15,139 bases of DNA from VGCC01 sp040381195 (lineage in GTDB: Bacteria > Actinomycetota > Actinomycetes > S36-B12), in the NCBI GenBank assembly GCA_040381195.1, contig JBEIHR010000043.1:1-15139 (forward strand), written 5' to 3'. This document shows positions 7,051 through 13,876 of the stretch, one piece after another. Numbering within the stretch: the first letter of the stretch is position 1; the number at the start of each line of letters is the position of its first letter. Made by a program: the position numbers and the translations under genes. The notes beneath the pieces were generated by a model that was given only the letters and a program-made list of their open reading frames with translations, was not told the DNA's origin and made no database searches.

Positions 7051-7491
7051 ATGAGTGAGATCACTGGCGCGCGGGTCGTGGTGACGCGCACCGTCGCCTG
7101 GAGCGAAACGGACGCCGCCGGACACAACCATTTCTCGGCCGCTTTCCGCTGGCTCGAGGAGACCGAGCACGCGCTCTACGGTTGCCTGGGATTCGACACC
7201 TCGATGATCGATCGCGTGCCCCGGGTCCACGTGGAGGCCGATTACCGAGCCCGGCTCTACTACGGCGACGTCATCCAATGCGAAGTCGGGGTGGTCTCCG
7301 TCGGAACCTCCTCGTGCACCTTCGCCCTGCGCGTGAGCCGGGGGGACGAGGTGGCCATCACCGGCAGGTACGTGGTGGTCCACGTGGCCGCCAACGACCA
7401 GGGCTCGGCCCCCTGGCCGGAGGACATGCGGGCGGCCCTCGCCCGCCCGATGGGCTACATCGTCGATTCGGTCATCCGGCCCGCGCCCTAG
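7051..7491 (+). CDS. Hotdog-fold acyl-CoA thioesterase (4HBT/YbgC-like)
   Basis: This predicted thioesterase of 146 residues would hydrolyse an acyl- or aryl-CoA to the free acid and CoA. The N-terminal motif WSETDAAGHNHFS (17-29) matches the 4-hydroxybenzoyl-CoA thioesterase signature D-x-x-G-H, with D21 as the likely catalytic acid. The following long helix (FRWLEETEHALYG) and the strand YRARLYYGDVIQCEV complete the hotdog core. Length is normal for the family. There is no targeting signal. The start is ATG 7051 with GGGAGG just upstream; GTG 7048 is an alternative. It stands between the RAM sensor gene (divergent) and the Liv transporter. As Ior enzymes make aryl- or acyl-CoA products, removing excess CoA ester is a plausible role, though inferred only from proximity. 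Confidence 0.85.
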   Translation: MSEITGARVVVTRTVAWSETDAAGHNHFSAAFRWLEETEHALYGCLGFDTSMIDRVPRVHVEADYRARLYYGDVIQCEVGVVSVGTSSCTFALRVSRGDEVAITGRYVVVHVAANDQGSAPWPEDMRAALARPMGYIVDSVIRPAP

Positions 7492-7498
7492 TCGGCTC

Positions 7499-7512
7499 TC
7501 CCCCCGGGGGGA
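7499..7512. repeat. Perfect 14-nt palindrome TCCCCCCGGGGGGA
   Basis: Six Cs run directly into six Gs, flanked by T and A, starting 8 nt after the thioesterase stop. It has no loop and no following T-run, so it is a poor intrinsic terminator. Folding would need to open the central pairs. It may be part of a weak transcript end or a protein-binding site. Confidence 0.4.
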
Positions 7513-7599
7513 AGGTCAACAGTGGGTAACAAATCCCCAAGGTCGTTGCCTATTCCGGGTTCTGATGTGAGGATACGTATGCCGTCGGTCTGGCGGTCG

Positions 7600-7605
7600 T
7601 AAATT
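7600..7605 (+). promoter_or_regulatory. Candidate -10 element (TAAATT) upstream of livK
   Basis: TAAATT is the only AT-rich TANNNT hexamer near the livK leader and would start RNA near 7612-7613. An alternative is TTGCCT at 7546-7551 paired with GAGGAT at 7569-7574 (17-nt spacer), which would give a longer leader that includes the small hairpin at 7606-7620. The sequence alone does not decide between them. Confidence 0.4.
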
Positions 7606-7620
7606 CGGGGTCATGCCCCG
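7606..7620 (+). repeat. Small inverted repeat in the livK leader
   Basis: CGGGG (7606-7610) and CCCCG (7616-7620) are complementary around a 5-nt loop TCATG. It can fold in RNA only if transcription starts upstream of the TAAATT candidate. The loop contains the ATG of the possible leader peptide. Confidence 0.35.
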
Positions 7621-7642
7621 ATCGAACAGGGAGGTTGCATGA
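7613..7642 (+). CDS. Possible 9-residue leader peptide MPRSNREVA overlapping livK
   Basis: An ATG at 7613 opens nine codons ending in TGA at 7640-7642, which overlaps the livK ATG in ATGA. The ATG lies 7 nt after TAAATT, close to the 6-nt spacing of the three leaderless genes in this window. If translated, it would deliver ribosomes directly to the livK start. The peptide is not rich in any one amino acid, so classical attenuation by charged tRNA is not obvious. A chance ORF this short is quite possible. Confidence 0.25.
   Translation: MPRSNREVA
7628..7634 (+). promoter_or_regulatory. Ribosome binding site of livK
   Basis: AGGGAGG lies 4 nt before the ATG at 7639 and is among the strongest Shine-Dalgarno sequences in the window, as expected for an abundant binding protein. 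Confidence 0.7.
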
Positions 7643-8910
7643 GGCGCCGTCTCATGACACTCGCGGCTGCGGTGGGAGCCGCGTCGCTCGTATTGACTGG
7701 CTGCGTGTCCTCGAGCGAGGACGCCGCAGAAGAGACTGCCGCCGAAACCGCGGCGGAGGAGACCGCGGCTCCGGCCGAGGAAGCCCCCGCCGAGGAGACC
7801 GCAGCAGCGGAGGCCTCGGGTGATCCCCTGGTCCTGGGCATCGTGCAGGCCGGTAGCGGCTTCATGGGCCCGATCGACACCCCGGCCCGCAACGCCCTCC
7901 TGCTGGAGGTCGAGAAGGTCAACGCGGCTGGCGGCGTGAATGGCCAGCCCATCACGGTGGAGTTCATCGACACCGAGACCAAGTTCGAGAAGTACGCACC
8001 GGCAGCCGAGGAAGTCATCGGCAAGGGTGCCAACGTGCTCATCGTCACCTGCGACTACGACGTCTCGTCGCCCGCATCGCTCGTGGCCGAGGGCAAGAAC
8101 ATCCTCAACCTCGCACCCTGCATCGGTGATCCGATCTACGGCCCCGCGGGCGGTCTGCCCAACGGCTTCTCGATCGGTGCCGGAACGCCTGGTGAGACCA
8201 CGGTGATGGCGGAGTTCGCAGCGGACAAGGGCTGGAAGACGGCCGTCCTCCTGCGCGACACCTCCATCAAGTACACGCAGAACCAGTGCACGATCTTCGA
8301 GAAGCGCTTCACCGAGCTGGGTGGCAAGGTGACCGCGACCTACGACTACGTGCAGGGTGACTCCGTCAAGGAGACCGTGTCCAAGATCGCCGCGGGCAAG
8401 AAGCCCGATGTGATCGTGAACTGCGGTTACAACCCGGGTGGTGGCCAGGTGGCCAAGGAGATCCGCGATGGCGGCGTTGATGTGCCGATCATCTCGGGCT
8501 TCGGCATGGACGGTGACTTCTGGGTCCCCGCCATCGAGGGCCTGAAGGACTACTACGTCGTGACCTACGCGGCGAAGAACGGTGACGATCCGGATCCGGC
8601 CGTCAACGAGTACGCCAAGGCGTACGAGGCCGCCTACGGCAACCCGCCGGACGTCGGTGGATTCGTGACCGGTCCGGCCACGTTGCAGCTCATCCTCGAG
8701 GCCTACAAGCAGGCGGGCAGCTGGGATGGCGACAAGCTCACGGCCGCGTTCCAGCAGATGAAGGACGTGCCGACCCTGGCCGGCCCGTCGAGCTTCTCGC
8801 CGGATCTCCACATCAACGTCGAGCGGCCGATGGCCGTGCTCGTCGTGGAGAACGGCAAGCTCAAGTGGGTCGAGGATCGGGCCCCGGAGAAGGTCACCTT
8901 CGCCGAATGA
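7639..8910 (+). CDS. livK: Branched-chain/aromatic amino-acid-type ABC transporter substrate-binding lipoprotein
   Basis: This lipid-anchored extracellular binding protein of 423 residues would capture substrate for the LivGFHM transporter. The N terminus is a lipoprotein signal: basic MRRR, a hydrophobic stretch, then lipobox L19-T20-G21-C22. A low-complexity acidic linker (about 27-60) made of E, A and T in EETAA-like units would tether the domain to the membrane. The rest follows the type I periplasmic-binding fold of LivJ/LivK (PF13458-like), including EVEKVNAAGGVNGQPI and later GKKPDVIVNCGYN. The mature domain contains four cysteines. The ligand could be a branched-chain or aromatic amino acid, an amide or a carboxylate; it cannot be read from the sequence. 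It starts at ATG 7639 with AGGGAGG upstream. Its stop overlaps the livG start (ATGA), and a strong hairpin follows 10 nt later, suggesting that it is made in excess over the other subunits. Confidence 0.92.
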   Translation: MRRRLMTLAAAVGAASLVLTGCVSSSEDAAEETAAETAAEETAAPAEEAPAEETAAAEASGDPLVLGIVQAGSGFMGPIDTPARNALLLEVEKVNAAGGVNGQPITVEFIDTETKFEKYAPAAEEVIGKGANVLIVTCDYDVSSPASLVAEGKNILNLAPCIGDPIYGPAGGLPNGFSIGAGTPGETTVMAEFAADKGWKTAVLLRDTSIKYTQNQCTIFEKRFTELGGKVTATYDYVQGDSVKETVSKIAAGKKPDVIVNCGYNPGGGQVAKEIRDGGVDVPIISGFGMDGDFWVPAIEGLKDYYVVTYAAKNGDDPDPAVNEYAKAYEAAYGNPPDVGGFVTGPATLQLILEAYKQAGSWDGDKLTAAFQQMKDVPTLAGPSSFSPDLHINVERPMAVLVVENGKLKWVEDRAPEKVTFAE

Positions 8911-9659
8911 TCGATACGCAGTCACCCCGGTCACACGAACTCCGTGTGACCGGGGTGACCCGTTCCTTCGCCGGTGTGCAGGCGCTGTCCGGGGTATCCC
9001 TGGAGGTCCGACCCGGTGAGGTCCTCGGCCTGATCGGTCCCAACGGGGCCGGTAAGTCCACCCTGGTGAACATCATCAGCGGCTACGACATGCCCGACTC
9101 CGGCTCGGTCGCTCTCGACGGCGTCGACATCACGCGGTCCAAGCCCTACGTGCGCGCGCGCCAGGGGCTGGCGCGCACCTTCCAGCACGGTCACCTCTTC
9201 GGCGGTCTCACCGTGCGCGAGAACCTCGAGGTCACCGCGATGGGCACGGGTCGCTCCCGGAAGCAGGCCGTGGTGCTCGCCGGAGCACTCCTTGAGGAAT
9301 TCCATCTCGGTGGCCGTGCCGATCACCCCGCAGGATCACTGCCCCACGGCGTGGAGCGGCGCGTCGGTGTCGCACGCGCCCTCGCCGCCGAGCCACGGTA
9401 CGTCCTCCTCGACGAACCCGCCGCGGGATTGAACGAAGGGGAGATCGGCGAATTCGCCGACAACATCCGTCACCTGCGTGACCGAGGACTCGGAGTCCTG
9501 CTCATCGATCACAACGTCCGGCTGATCCTGAACGTATGTGAGCGCATCCACGTCCTGGTCGAGGGTCGGACGCTCCTGGAAGGAACCCCCGACGAGGTGC
9601 GTGCCAGCGAGGCACTCGCCGAGGCGTACCTGGGACGGAGCGGCAGTGCCCAGCGGTGA
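8907..9659 (+). CDS. livG: LIV-type ABC transporter ATPase LivG
   Basis: This is one of the two ATP-binding subunits of the Liv importer, 250 residues, normal for LivG. Walker A is GPNGAGKS (44-51, K50), Walker B ends LLDEP (D169, E170), and the switch histidine is H202 in LLIDHN. The ABC signature is degenerate: LPHGVERR (145-152) instead of the LivG-type L(S/P)xGQQRR, with G148 kept but both glutamines replaced. ATG 8907 overlaps the livK stop (ATGA). A longer reading from 8865 would extend into livK and is rejected. Codons 5-18 are made almost entirely of the two arms of a perfect 17-bp inverted repeat; they encode part of the first beta strand (ELRVTGVT), so they are needed and the start cannot be moved past the hairpin. 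It overlaps livF by 14 nt. Confidence 0.93.
   Translation: MIDTQSPRSHELRVTGVTRSFAGVQALSGVSLEVRPGEVLGLIGPNGAGKSTLVNIISGYDMPDSGSVALDGVDITRSKPYVRARQGLARTFQHGHLFGGLTVRENLEVTAMGTGRSRKQAVVLAGALLEEFHLGGRADHPAGSLPHGVERRVGVARALAAEPRYVLLDEPAAGLNEGEIGEFADNIRHLRDRGLGVLLIDHNVRLILNVCERIHVLVEGRTLLEGTPDEVRASEALAEAYLGRSGSAQR
8921..8959 (+). repeat. Perfect 17-bp inverted repeat, 5-nt loop (strong RNA hairpin at the livK/livG junction)
   Basis: GTCACCCCGGTCACACG (8921-8937) pairs without mismatch with 8943-8959 around the loop AACTC. Twelve of the 17 pairs are G-C. Each arm also contains two copies of the same 5-mer, 9 nt apart: GTCAC at 8921 and 8930, GTGAC at 8946 and 8955. It begins 10 nt after the livK stop and lies inside the livG reading frame. 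No T-run follows, so it is not a classical Rho-independent terminator. Its position fits a stem that blocks 3' exonucleases and stabilises the livK part of the message, or a partial attenuator, or a protein-binding operator. Confidence 0.85.
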
Positions 9660-10362
9660 CCTCGGCTTGGTGGTGCGTGGCCTCTCCGTGGCCTACGCCG
9701 GAGTCCCCGCCGTGCGCGGTGTCGACCTCGACGTCCCGGCCGGACATGCGATCGGGCTCATCGGTCCCAACGGTGCGGGCAAGTCCTCCACGCTGCTCGC
9801 GATCATGGGGGCGATCCCGCACCAGGGCACCGTCGAGGTGAACGGTGCGGACGTCGATGGGCTCGCCCCCGAGAAAGTAGTGCGGCGCGGCATCAGCCTC
9901 GTTCCGGAGGGCCGGCACGTCTTCACCGCTCTCAGTGTCAAGGACAACCTGCGACTCGGTGCCGTGGGTCGTCGGTCCCAGGAGGGGGCCGCCGACACCC
10001 TCGACTACGTCTTAGGGCTGTTCCCGATCCTCGCCGAGTTCCGCGACCGTCCGGCAGGGCTGCTGTCGGGTGGTCAACAGCAGCAACTCGCCATCGGCCG
10101 CGCACTCATGGCCGATCCGGACATCCTGATGCTCGACGAACCCAGCCTCGGACTGTCTCCCACGGCCGTCGACACCGTCTTCGATGCCCTGGCCACGATT
10201 CGCTCTGCAGGCAAGGCCGTGCTCGTCGTCGAGCAACGTGCGGAATTCACCGTGGCGTTCTGCGAGCGCACATACGTCTTGCACGACGGAACGATCACCG
10301 TGACCCTGAAGCCCGAGGACGCCAGCAACGTGGACGTGCTGACGAAGGCGTACTTCGGATGA
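9646..10362 (+). CDS. livF: LIV-type ABC transporter ATPase LivF
   Basis: This is the second ATP-binding subunit, 238 residues, matching the family's usual length. Walker A GPNGAGKS has K46, the signature LSGGQ is intact (S141-G142-G143-Q144), and Walker B is MLDEPSLGLSP. The switch position reads VVEQR, with glutamine where LivG has histidine, as is usual for LivF. The GTG at 9646 is chosen because GGAG (9637-9640) lies 5 nt upstream and the first beta strand then starts about residue 7. A longer frame from 9538 is unsupported. It overlaps livG by 14 nt and livH by 4 nt (ATGA), so its translation is coupled to both neighbours. Confidence 0.92.
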   Translation: MPSGDLGLVVRGLSVAYAGVPAVRGVDLDVPAGHAIGLIGPNGAGKSSTLLAIMGAIPHQGTVEVNGADVDGLAPEKVVRRGISLVPEGRHVFTALSVKDNLRLGAVGRRSQEGAADTLDYVLGLFPILAEFRDRPAGLLSGGQQQQLAIGRALMADPDILMLDEPSLGLSPTAVDTVFDALATIRSAGKAVLVVEQRAEFTVAFCERTYVLHDGTITVTLKPEDASNVDVLTKAYFG

Positions 10363-11240
10363 ACCAGCTCATCCAGTCCCTTGTGGACGCACTCTCCGCG
10401 GGTGCCACCCTCGGATTGGCGGCCCTCGCCATCGGTCTCGTCTTCGGCGTCATCCGCCTGGCCAACTTCGCGCAGGGCGAGATCATCACGGCCTCGGGCT
10501 ATTCGATCATCTTCACCTGGCAGTTGGGCTGGTACGTCGCCATCCCGATCGCAATCGTGATCGGCGTGATCCTGTCCCTGCTCATGGAACTCGGGGTCTT
10601 CTCCCGCATGCGCACTGCAACGCCGGCCACCCTGTTGGTCGCCAGCTTCGGTCTGAGCTTCCTCCTGCAGCGTGTCTACGAATTGCTCTTCAGCAACAAC
10701 GTTCAGACGGCTCCGGTTGCATCGGAACTCGCGCAGTCGGTCGATGTCGGCGGGATCCGCATCCAACTACTGTCCGTCGCCACCATCGTGATCGCGGGCG
10801 TCATCCTCGTCGCCCTGATTCAATTCCTCAACAAGTCGATCTGGGGCTTGCAACTGCAAGCGGCCGCGGCGGACTTCCGCACCGCGCGGCTGGTGGGTAT
10901 CCCGGCGAGTCGGGTCATCGGTCTGAGCTTCGCGCTCAGTGGGATCCTCGCCGCGGCGGTGGCATTCGTGAGCACGGTGCAGACCGGTGCGGTGGGGCCC
11001 ACCTTCGGCGTGCCGATCGTGATCCTCGCGCTGATCGGCGCGGTCATCGGTGGTATCGACAAGATCTACGGCGCTCTGGCGGGTGGCTTCCTCGTGGGAT
11101 TCGCGACCTCCATGTTGGCCAGCTGGTTGCCCTCGGACATGAGCAATTTCAGGGACGCCTACGTCTTCCTCCTCGTCATCATCGTCCTGATCATTCGGCC
11201 CTCGGGTCTGCTCGTGCGCGGCGGGACGGTGCGCACATGA
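10359..11240 (+). CDS. livH: LIV-type ABC transporter permease LivH
   Basis: This integral membrane permease of 293 residues would pair with LivM to form the substrate channel. It contains about eight hydrophobic segments, beginning with LSAGATLGLAALAIGLVFG near residue 10. The cytoplasmic coupling loop that contacts the ATPases is visible as AADFRTARLVGIPASRV (about 170-185). The closing motif DAYVFLLVIIVLIIRPSGLL is characteristic of the family (PF02653). The start overlaps the livF stop in ATGA and the stop overlaps the livM start in ATGA, so no independent promoter is needed. Confidence 0.93.
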   Translation: MNQLIQSLVDALSAGATLGLAALAIGLVFGVIRLANFAQGEIITASGYSIIFTWQLGWYVAIPIAIVIGVILSLLMELGVFSRMRTATPATLLVASFGLSFLLQRVYELLFSNNVQTAPVASELAQSVDVGGIRIQLLSVATIVIAGVILVALIQFLNKSIWGLQLQAAAADFRTARLVGIPASRVIGLSFALSGILAAAVAFVSTVQTGAVGPTFGVPIVILALIGAVIGGIDKIYGALAGGFLVGFATSMLASWLPSDMSNFRDAYVFLLVIIVLIIRPSGLLVRGGTVRT

Positions 11241-12295
11241 CCCGCAGCCTGTGGTGGCGACTGGGACCCCTGTGGTCGCTGGTCAGCCTGCTCCTGATCG
11301 TCTACGCGGTCACCGTCATCACCAGTTACCTCGGGGACAGCGTCCAGGTCCAATTCCAGTACGCCCTGGTGAACCTGGTCATCGTGGTGGCGCTCTACAT
11401 GTTCATCGGGACCTCCGGGGTGCTGAGCTTCGGACACGTCGCGTTCGTGGCGCTCGGGGCATGGACGGTGGGTCTGCTCACCATCGAATCGGATCTGAAA
11501 CGCAACCTGCTCTCGGACATGTTCCCGTTCCTGTTCGAGGTCCAGGCCCCGTGGCTGCCCGCCATCCTCATCGGAGGCCTGGTCGGCGGGCTGCTGGCGC
11601 TGCTGGTCGCTCCGGTGCTCATGCGGCTCAACGGGCTTCAGGCGGGCATTGCGACGTTCGCGCTGCTCCTGGTCGTGGGTCAGGTCCTCACCTACTGGTC
11701 CAGCATCGGACCCCGCAGCGGCCAGTCGATGGTCGGAATCCCCGACGTCTTGGACCTGCAGACCACGATGTTCTTCGCCTTGGGTGCCATCGTCATCGCC
11801 TGGCTGTTCCAGCGCACCCGGCCCGCGCGACTCCTGCGCGCTGCACGCGAGGACGGGATCGCCGCTGCGGCATCCGGTATCAACGTCGTGACCCAGCGAG
11901 TCATCGCCTTCGCTCTCTCGGGCCTGATCGCCGGTGTGGCCGGCGGACTGTTCGCGCTGACCAACCGAGTGGTGCAGGCGAGCCTGTTCGGCATCGAGTT
12001 GACCTTCATCACGCTCGCGATGCTCGTCCTGGGCGGCATGCTCTCGTTGAGTGGCGCGGTGATCGGCGCACTCGTGTTCAGCGTGATCGATCTCGTGCTC
12101 GTACGTCTTCAGAACGGAATCGAGATCGGCTCGGTCATCGTGTCGCTCCCGCAGGGGACGCGCCCGATCATTCTGGGTGCGATCCTGGTTCTGATGTTGA
12201 TCTTCCGACCGAGTGGACTCACCGGTGGACGCGAAATCGTCTGGCCACTCCGACGGACACCCCCGTTGCCGGGTGTGCCGCCCACGAACGAGTAA
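11237..12295 (+). CDS. livM: LIV-type ABC transporter permease LivM
   Basis: This second membrane permease of 352 residues has about eight to ten hydrophobic segments. Family landmarks are SGVLSFGHVAFVALGAW (about 57-73), the stretch GLQAGIATFALLLVVGQVL, and the coupling loop AAREDGIAAAASGINV (about 197-212), followed by FALSGLIAGVAGGLFAL. It ends with a short hydrophilic tail after FRPSGL. It is the last gene of the transporter operon. Its TAA (12293-12295) is immediately followed by the complement of the iorB stop (12296-12298), and I see no hairpin terminator, so transcripts from both sides probably run into each other. Confidence 0.93.
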   Translation: MTRSLWWRLGPLWSLVSLLLIVYAVTVITSYLGDSVQVQFQYALVNLVIVVALYMFIGTSGVLSFGHVAFVALGAWTVGLLTIESDLKRNLLSDMFPFLFEVQAPWLPAILIGGLVGGLLALLVAPVLMRLNGLQAGIATFALLLVVGQVLTYWSSIGPRSGQSMVGIPDVLDLQTTMFFALGAIVIAWLFQRTRPARLLRAAREDGIAAAASGINVVTQRVIAFALSGLIAGVAGGLFALTNRVVQASLFGIELTFITLAMLVLGGMLSLSGAVIGALVFSVIDLVLVRLQNGIEIGSVIVSLPQGTRPIILGAILVLMLIFRPSGLTGGREIVWPLRRTPPLPGVPPTNE

Positions 12296-13876
12296 CTACT
12301 GCATCGAGGCGCTGGCCAGGGCGACACGAAGAGCCTCGCCCTTCTCGTCCGCCAGGGCAGCCTTGCGCAGGTTGGCCAACCGCTCCGCTGCACGGGGATC
12401 GTCGGCGATGCGGGGGACGGCATCCATGAGGGCAGTGAAGTTACGCATGCCGTTCGCATGGGTCTCTCCGTAACCCTTGACCACCTGCTGGCACTCGACG
12501 ATCTGGTAGGCCAGGTCGTAGTTGCGCGGCGCGTAGATGCGCACCTGGTCAAGCCAGTCATCGATGCGCTTCTGCTCGAGACCGAAGCGCAGGGAGCGAC
12601 GGCGGAGGGGTCGTAGTCGAGCGAGCAAGTACAAGACGGTGAACCCGAACAGTGAGGTGGTCTGAATCTTGATGCCCTTGTGTGTGACCTTGTAGACGAT
12701 CGTGTTCATGAGCTTCGAGCGGAGCATCCAGCGCCCGAGTGGGGTGGGCAGGGTGTCGGTGATCTCCTCCATCTGCGGGTGGAGGTATTCGTGGACCGCG
12801 AGCACCTGTCCGTCGGAGAGGTTGGCCTCCTCGCCCACCCGACGCATCCGCCGCCCCCTGGTCTTGTGGAAAGCGACGCGGATGGTGTCCTCGTAGGTCA
12901 TCCACAGGGCGGTGTAGCGGGCTGCCTCGGTGGTGAGCCTGGCCGATCCGTCGCCGTACTGCTCGAGGGCGGCGATCGTCGCGACCCGGTCGAGGTACTC
13001 GTCGGCGTAGCGCACGTCCTGGTACTCCGCGGTGCGCTTGATCCCCTCGACGAGCATGTACCGAGCCGGGGCTGGGAACTCCATGATGCGCTCTGCCTGG
13101 GCGCGCAGGCGCGGACCTACGCACGCAACCGGATCTGCAGTCGCACGCTCCACGTCGGCAGGATTCGGGCCCGAGGTATCGGCGGGACGCACGCCGATGG
13201 TGAGGGCCACCTGCGGGGGAGCGGTGGCCGCCCGGAAGCCGCCATCGAAGGCCCTCAGGCTCGCCTCGACCCCCTTGCCGCTGGCGCGCACCGCCGCCTC
13301 GAACTGCTCGCGGGTGAAGGGGAGCACGTCGGCACCGCAGATCGCACCGAAGAGCACGGCGCTGATCACACTGCGTGATTCCTCGGCCACGCGGGCGAAG
13401 TCACCGCGGACGAACCGCTTCGAGGACCCCAGGCAGGCCTCCACCAGACCCTCGGAGTCGACCCGGCCGTCGCCCATGGCGGTGCGTTCCGGCATCGAGT
13501 ACGTGCGCGATGTGGATGCGATCAGCGTGGTGCGCTCCGGAGTGGCGAAACCGCGCTGAACGGCTCGGCCCGCCTCCATGAGTTCGGAGGCGACCACGAT
13601 GTCCACTTCCCCCGGGGTCGGCATCGTGCTCAGGATCGGTTCGGGCAGCCGGGCGCCGTCAAGGAACTTGGGAAACAACTCGACGTAGTACACGGTGGCG
13701 CCGGTGCGCTGGGCCACGCCCGGAACGGACGTGCTCTGCGCGAACCAGTCGTTGTCCTCGGCGAGGGCCACGATCCAGTCGGAGAGCACACCACCACCCT
13801 CGCCACCCATGGCGAGGATCGCCATGGTGATGGGGCGGATGCGCACCGATGCCGGGCGCTCACTCAGCGCCGTCAT
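12296..13876 (-). CDS. iorB: Indolepyruvate ferredoxin oxidoreductase, beta subunit with C-terminal DUF6537-like region
   Basis: This cytoplasmic subunit of 526 residues belongs to the 2-oxoacid:ferredoxin oxidoreductases that convert aryl-pyruvates plus CoA to aryl-acyl-CoA, CO2 and reduced ferredoxin. The N-terminal half (about 15-215) is the gamma-type domain, recognised by AMGGEGGGVLSDW (22-34) and VPGVAQRTGATVYYVE. The second half, from about residue 265 (RYMLVEGIKRTAEYQDVRYADEY), resembles the helical DUF6537 module fused to long-form indolepyruvate oxidoreductases. ATG 13876 is chosen because its A is the last base of the iorA TGA (TGATG) and the core motif then lies near residue 24. 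A longer frame from 14062 would overlap iorA and is rejected. Substrate preference (indole-, phenyl- or hydroxyphenylpyruvate, or a branched-chain oxoacid) is not visible. Confidence 0.9.
   Translation of the reverse strand: MTALSERPASVRIRPITMAILAMGGEGGGVLSDWIVALAEDNDWFAQSTSVPGVAQRTGATVYYVELFPKFLDGARLPEPILSTMPTPGEVDIVVASELMEAGRAVQRGFATPERTTLIASTSRTYSMPERTAMGDGRVDSEGLVEACLGSSKRFVRGDFARVAEESRSVISAVLFGAICGADVLPFTREQFEAAVRASGKGVEASLRAFDGGFRAATAPPQVALTIGVRPADTSGPNPADVERATADPVACVGPRLRAQAERIMEFPAPARYMLVEGIKRTAEYQDVRYADEYLDRVATIAALEQYGDGSARLTTEAARYTALWMTYEDTIRVAFHKTRGRRMRRVGEEANLSDGQVLAVHEYLHPQMEEITDTLPTPLGRWMLRSKLMNTIVYKVTHKGIKIQTTSLFGFTVLYLLARLRPLRRRSLRFGLEQKRIDDWLDQVRIYAPRNYDLAYQIVECQQVVKGYGETHANGMRNFTALMDAVPRIADDPRAAERLANLRKAALADEKGEALRVALASASMQ

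Noticed and set aside
5829..7127. 432-codon open frame on the minus strand across the cupin, RAM and thioesterase genes
   Set aside because: It crosses several well-supported genes and promoters, has low-complexity R/H/P composition and no domain.
7516..8934. 472-codon open frame on the minus strand opposite livK
   Set aside because: It is the complement of a clear lipoprotein gene with a signal peptide, ribosome binding site and fold; no motif supports it.
8921..8959. Hairpin as a classical Rho-independent terminator
   Set aside because: No run of Ts follows the stem, and it lies inside a gene whose downstream partners depend on read-through.
11251..12429. 392-codon plus-strand frame overlapping livM and the iorB end
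   Set aside because: It is a frame shadow of livM: arginine-rich and without hydrophobic segments, whereas the livM frame gives a normal permease.
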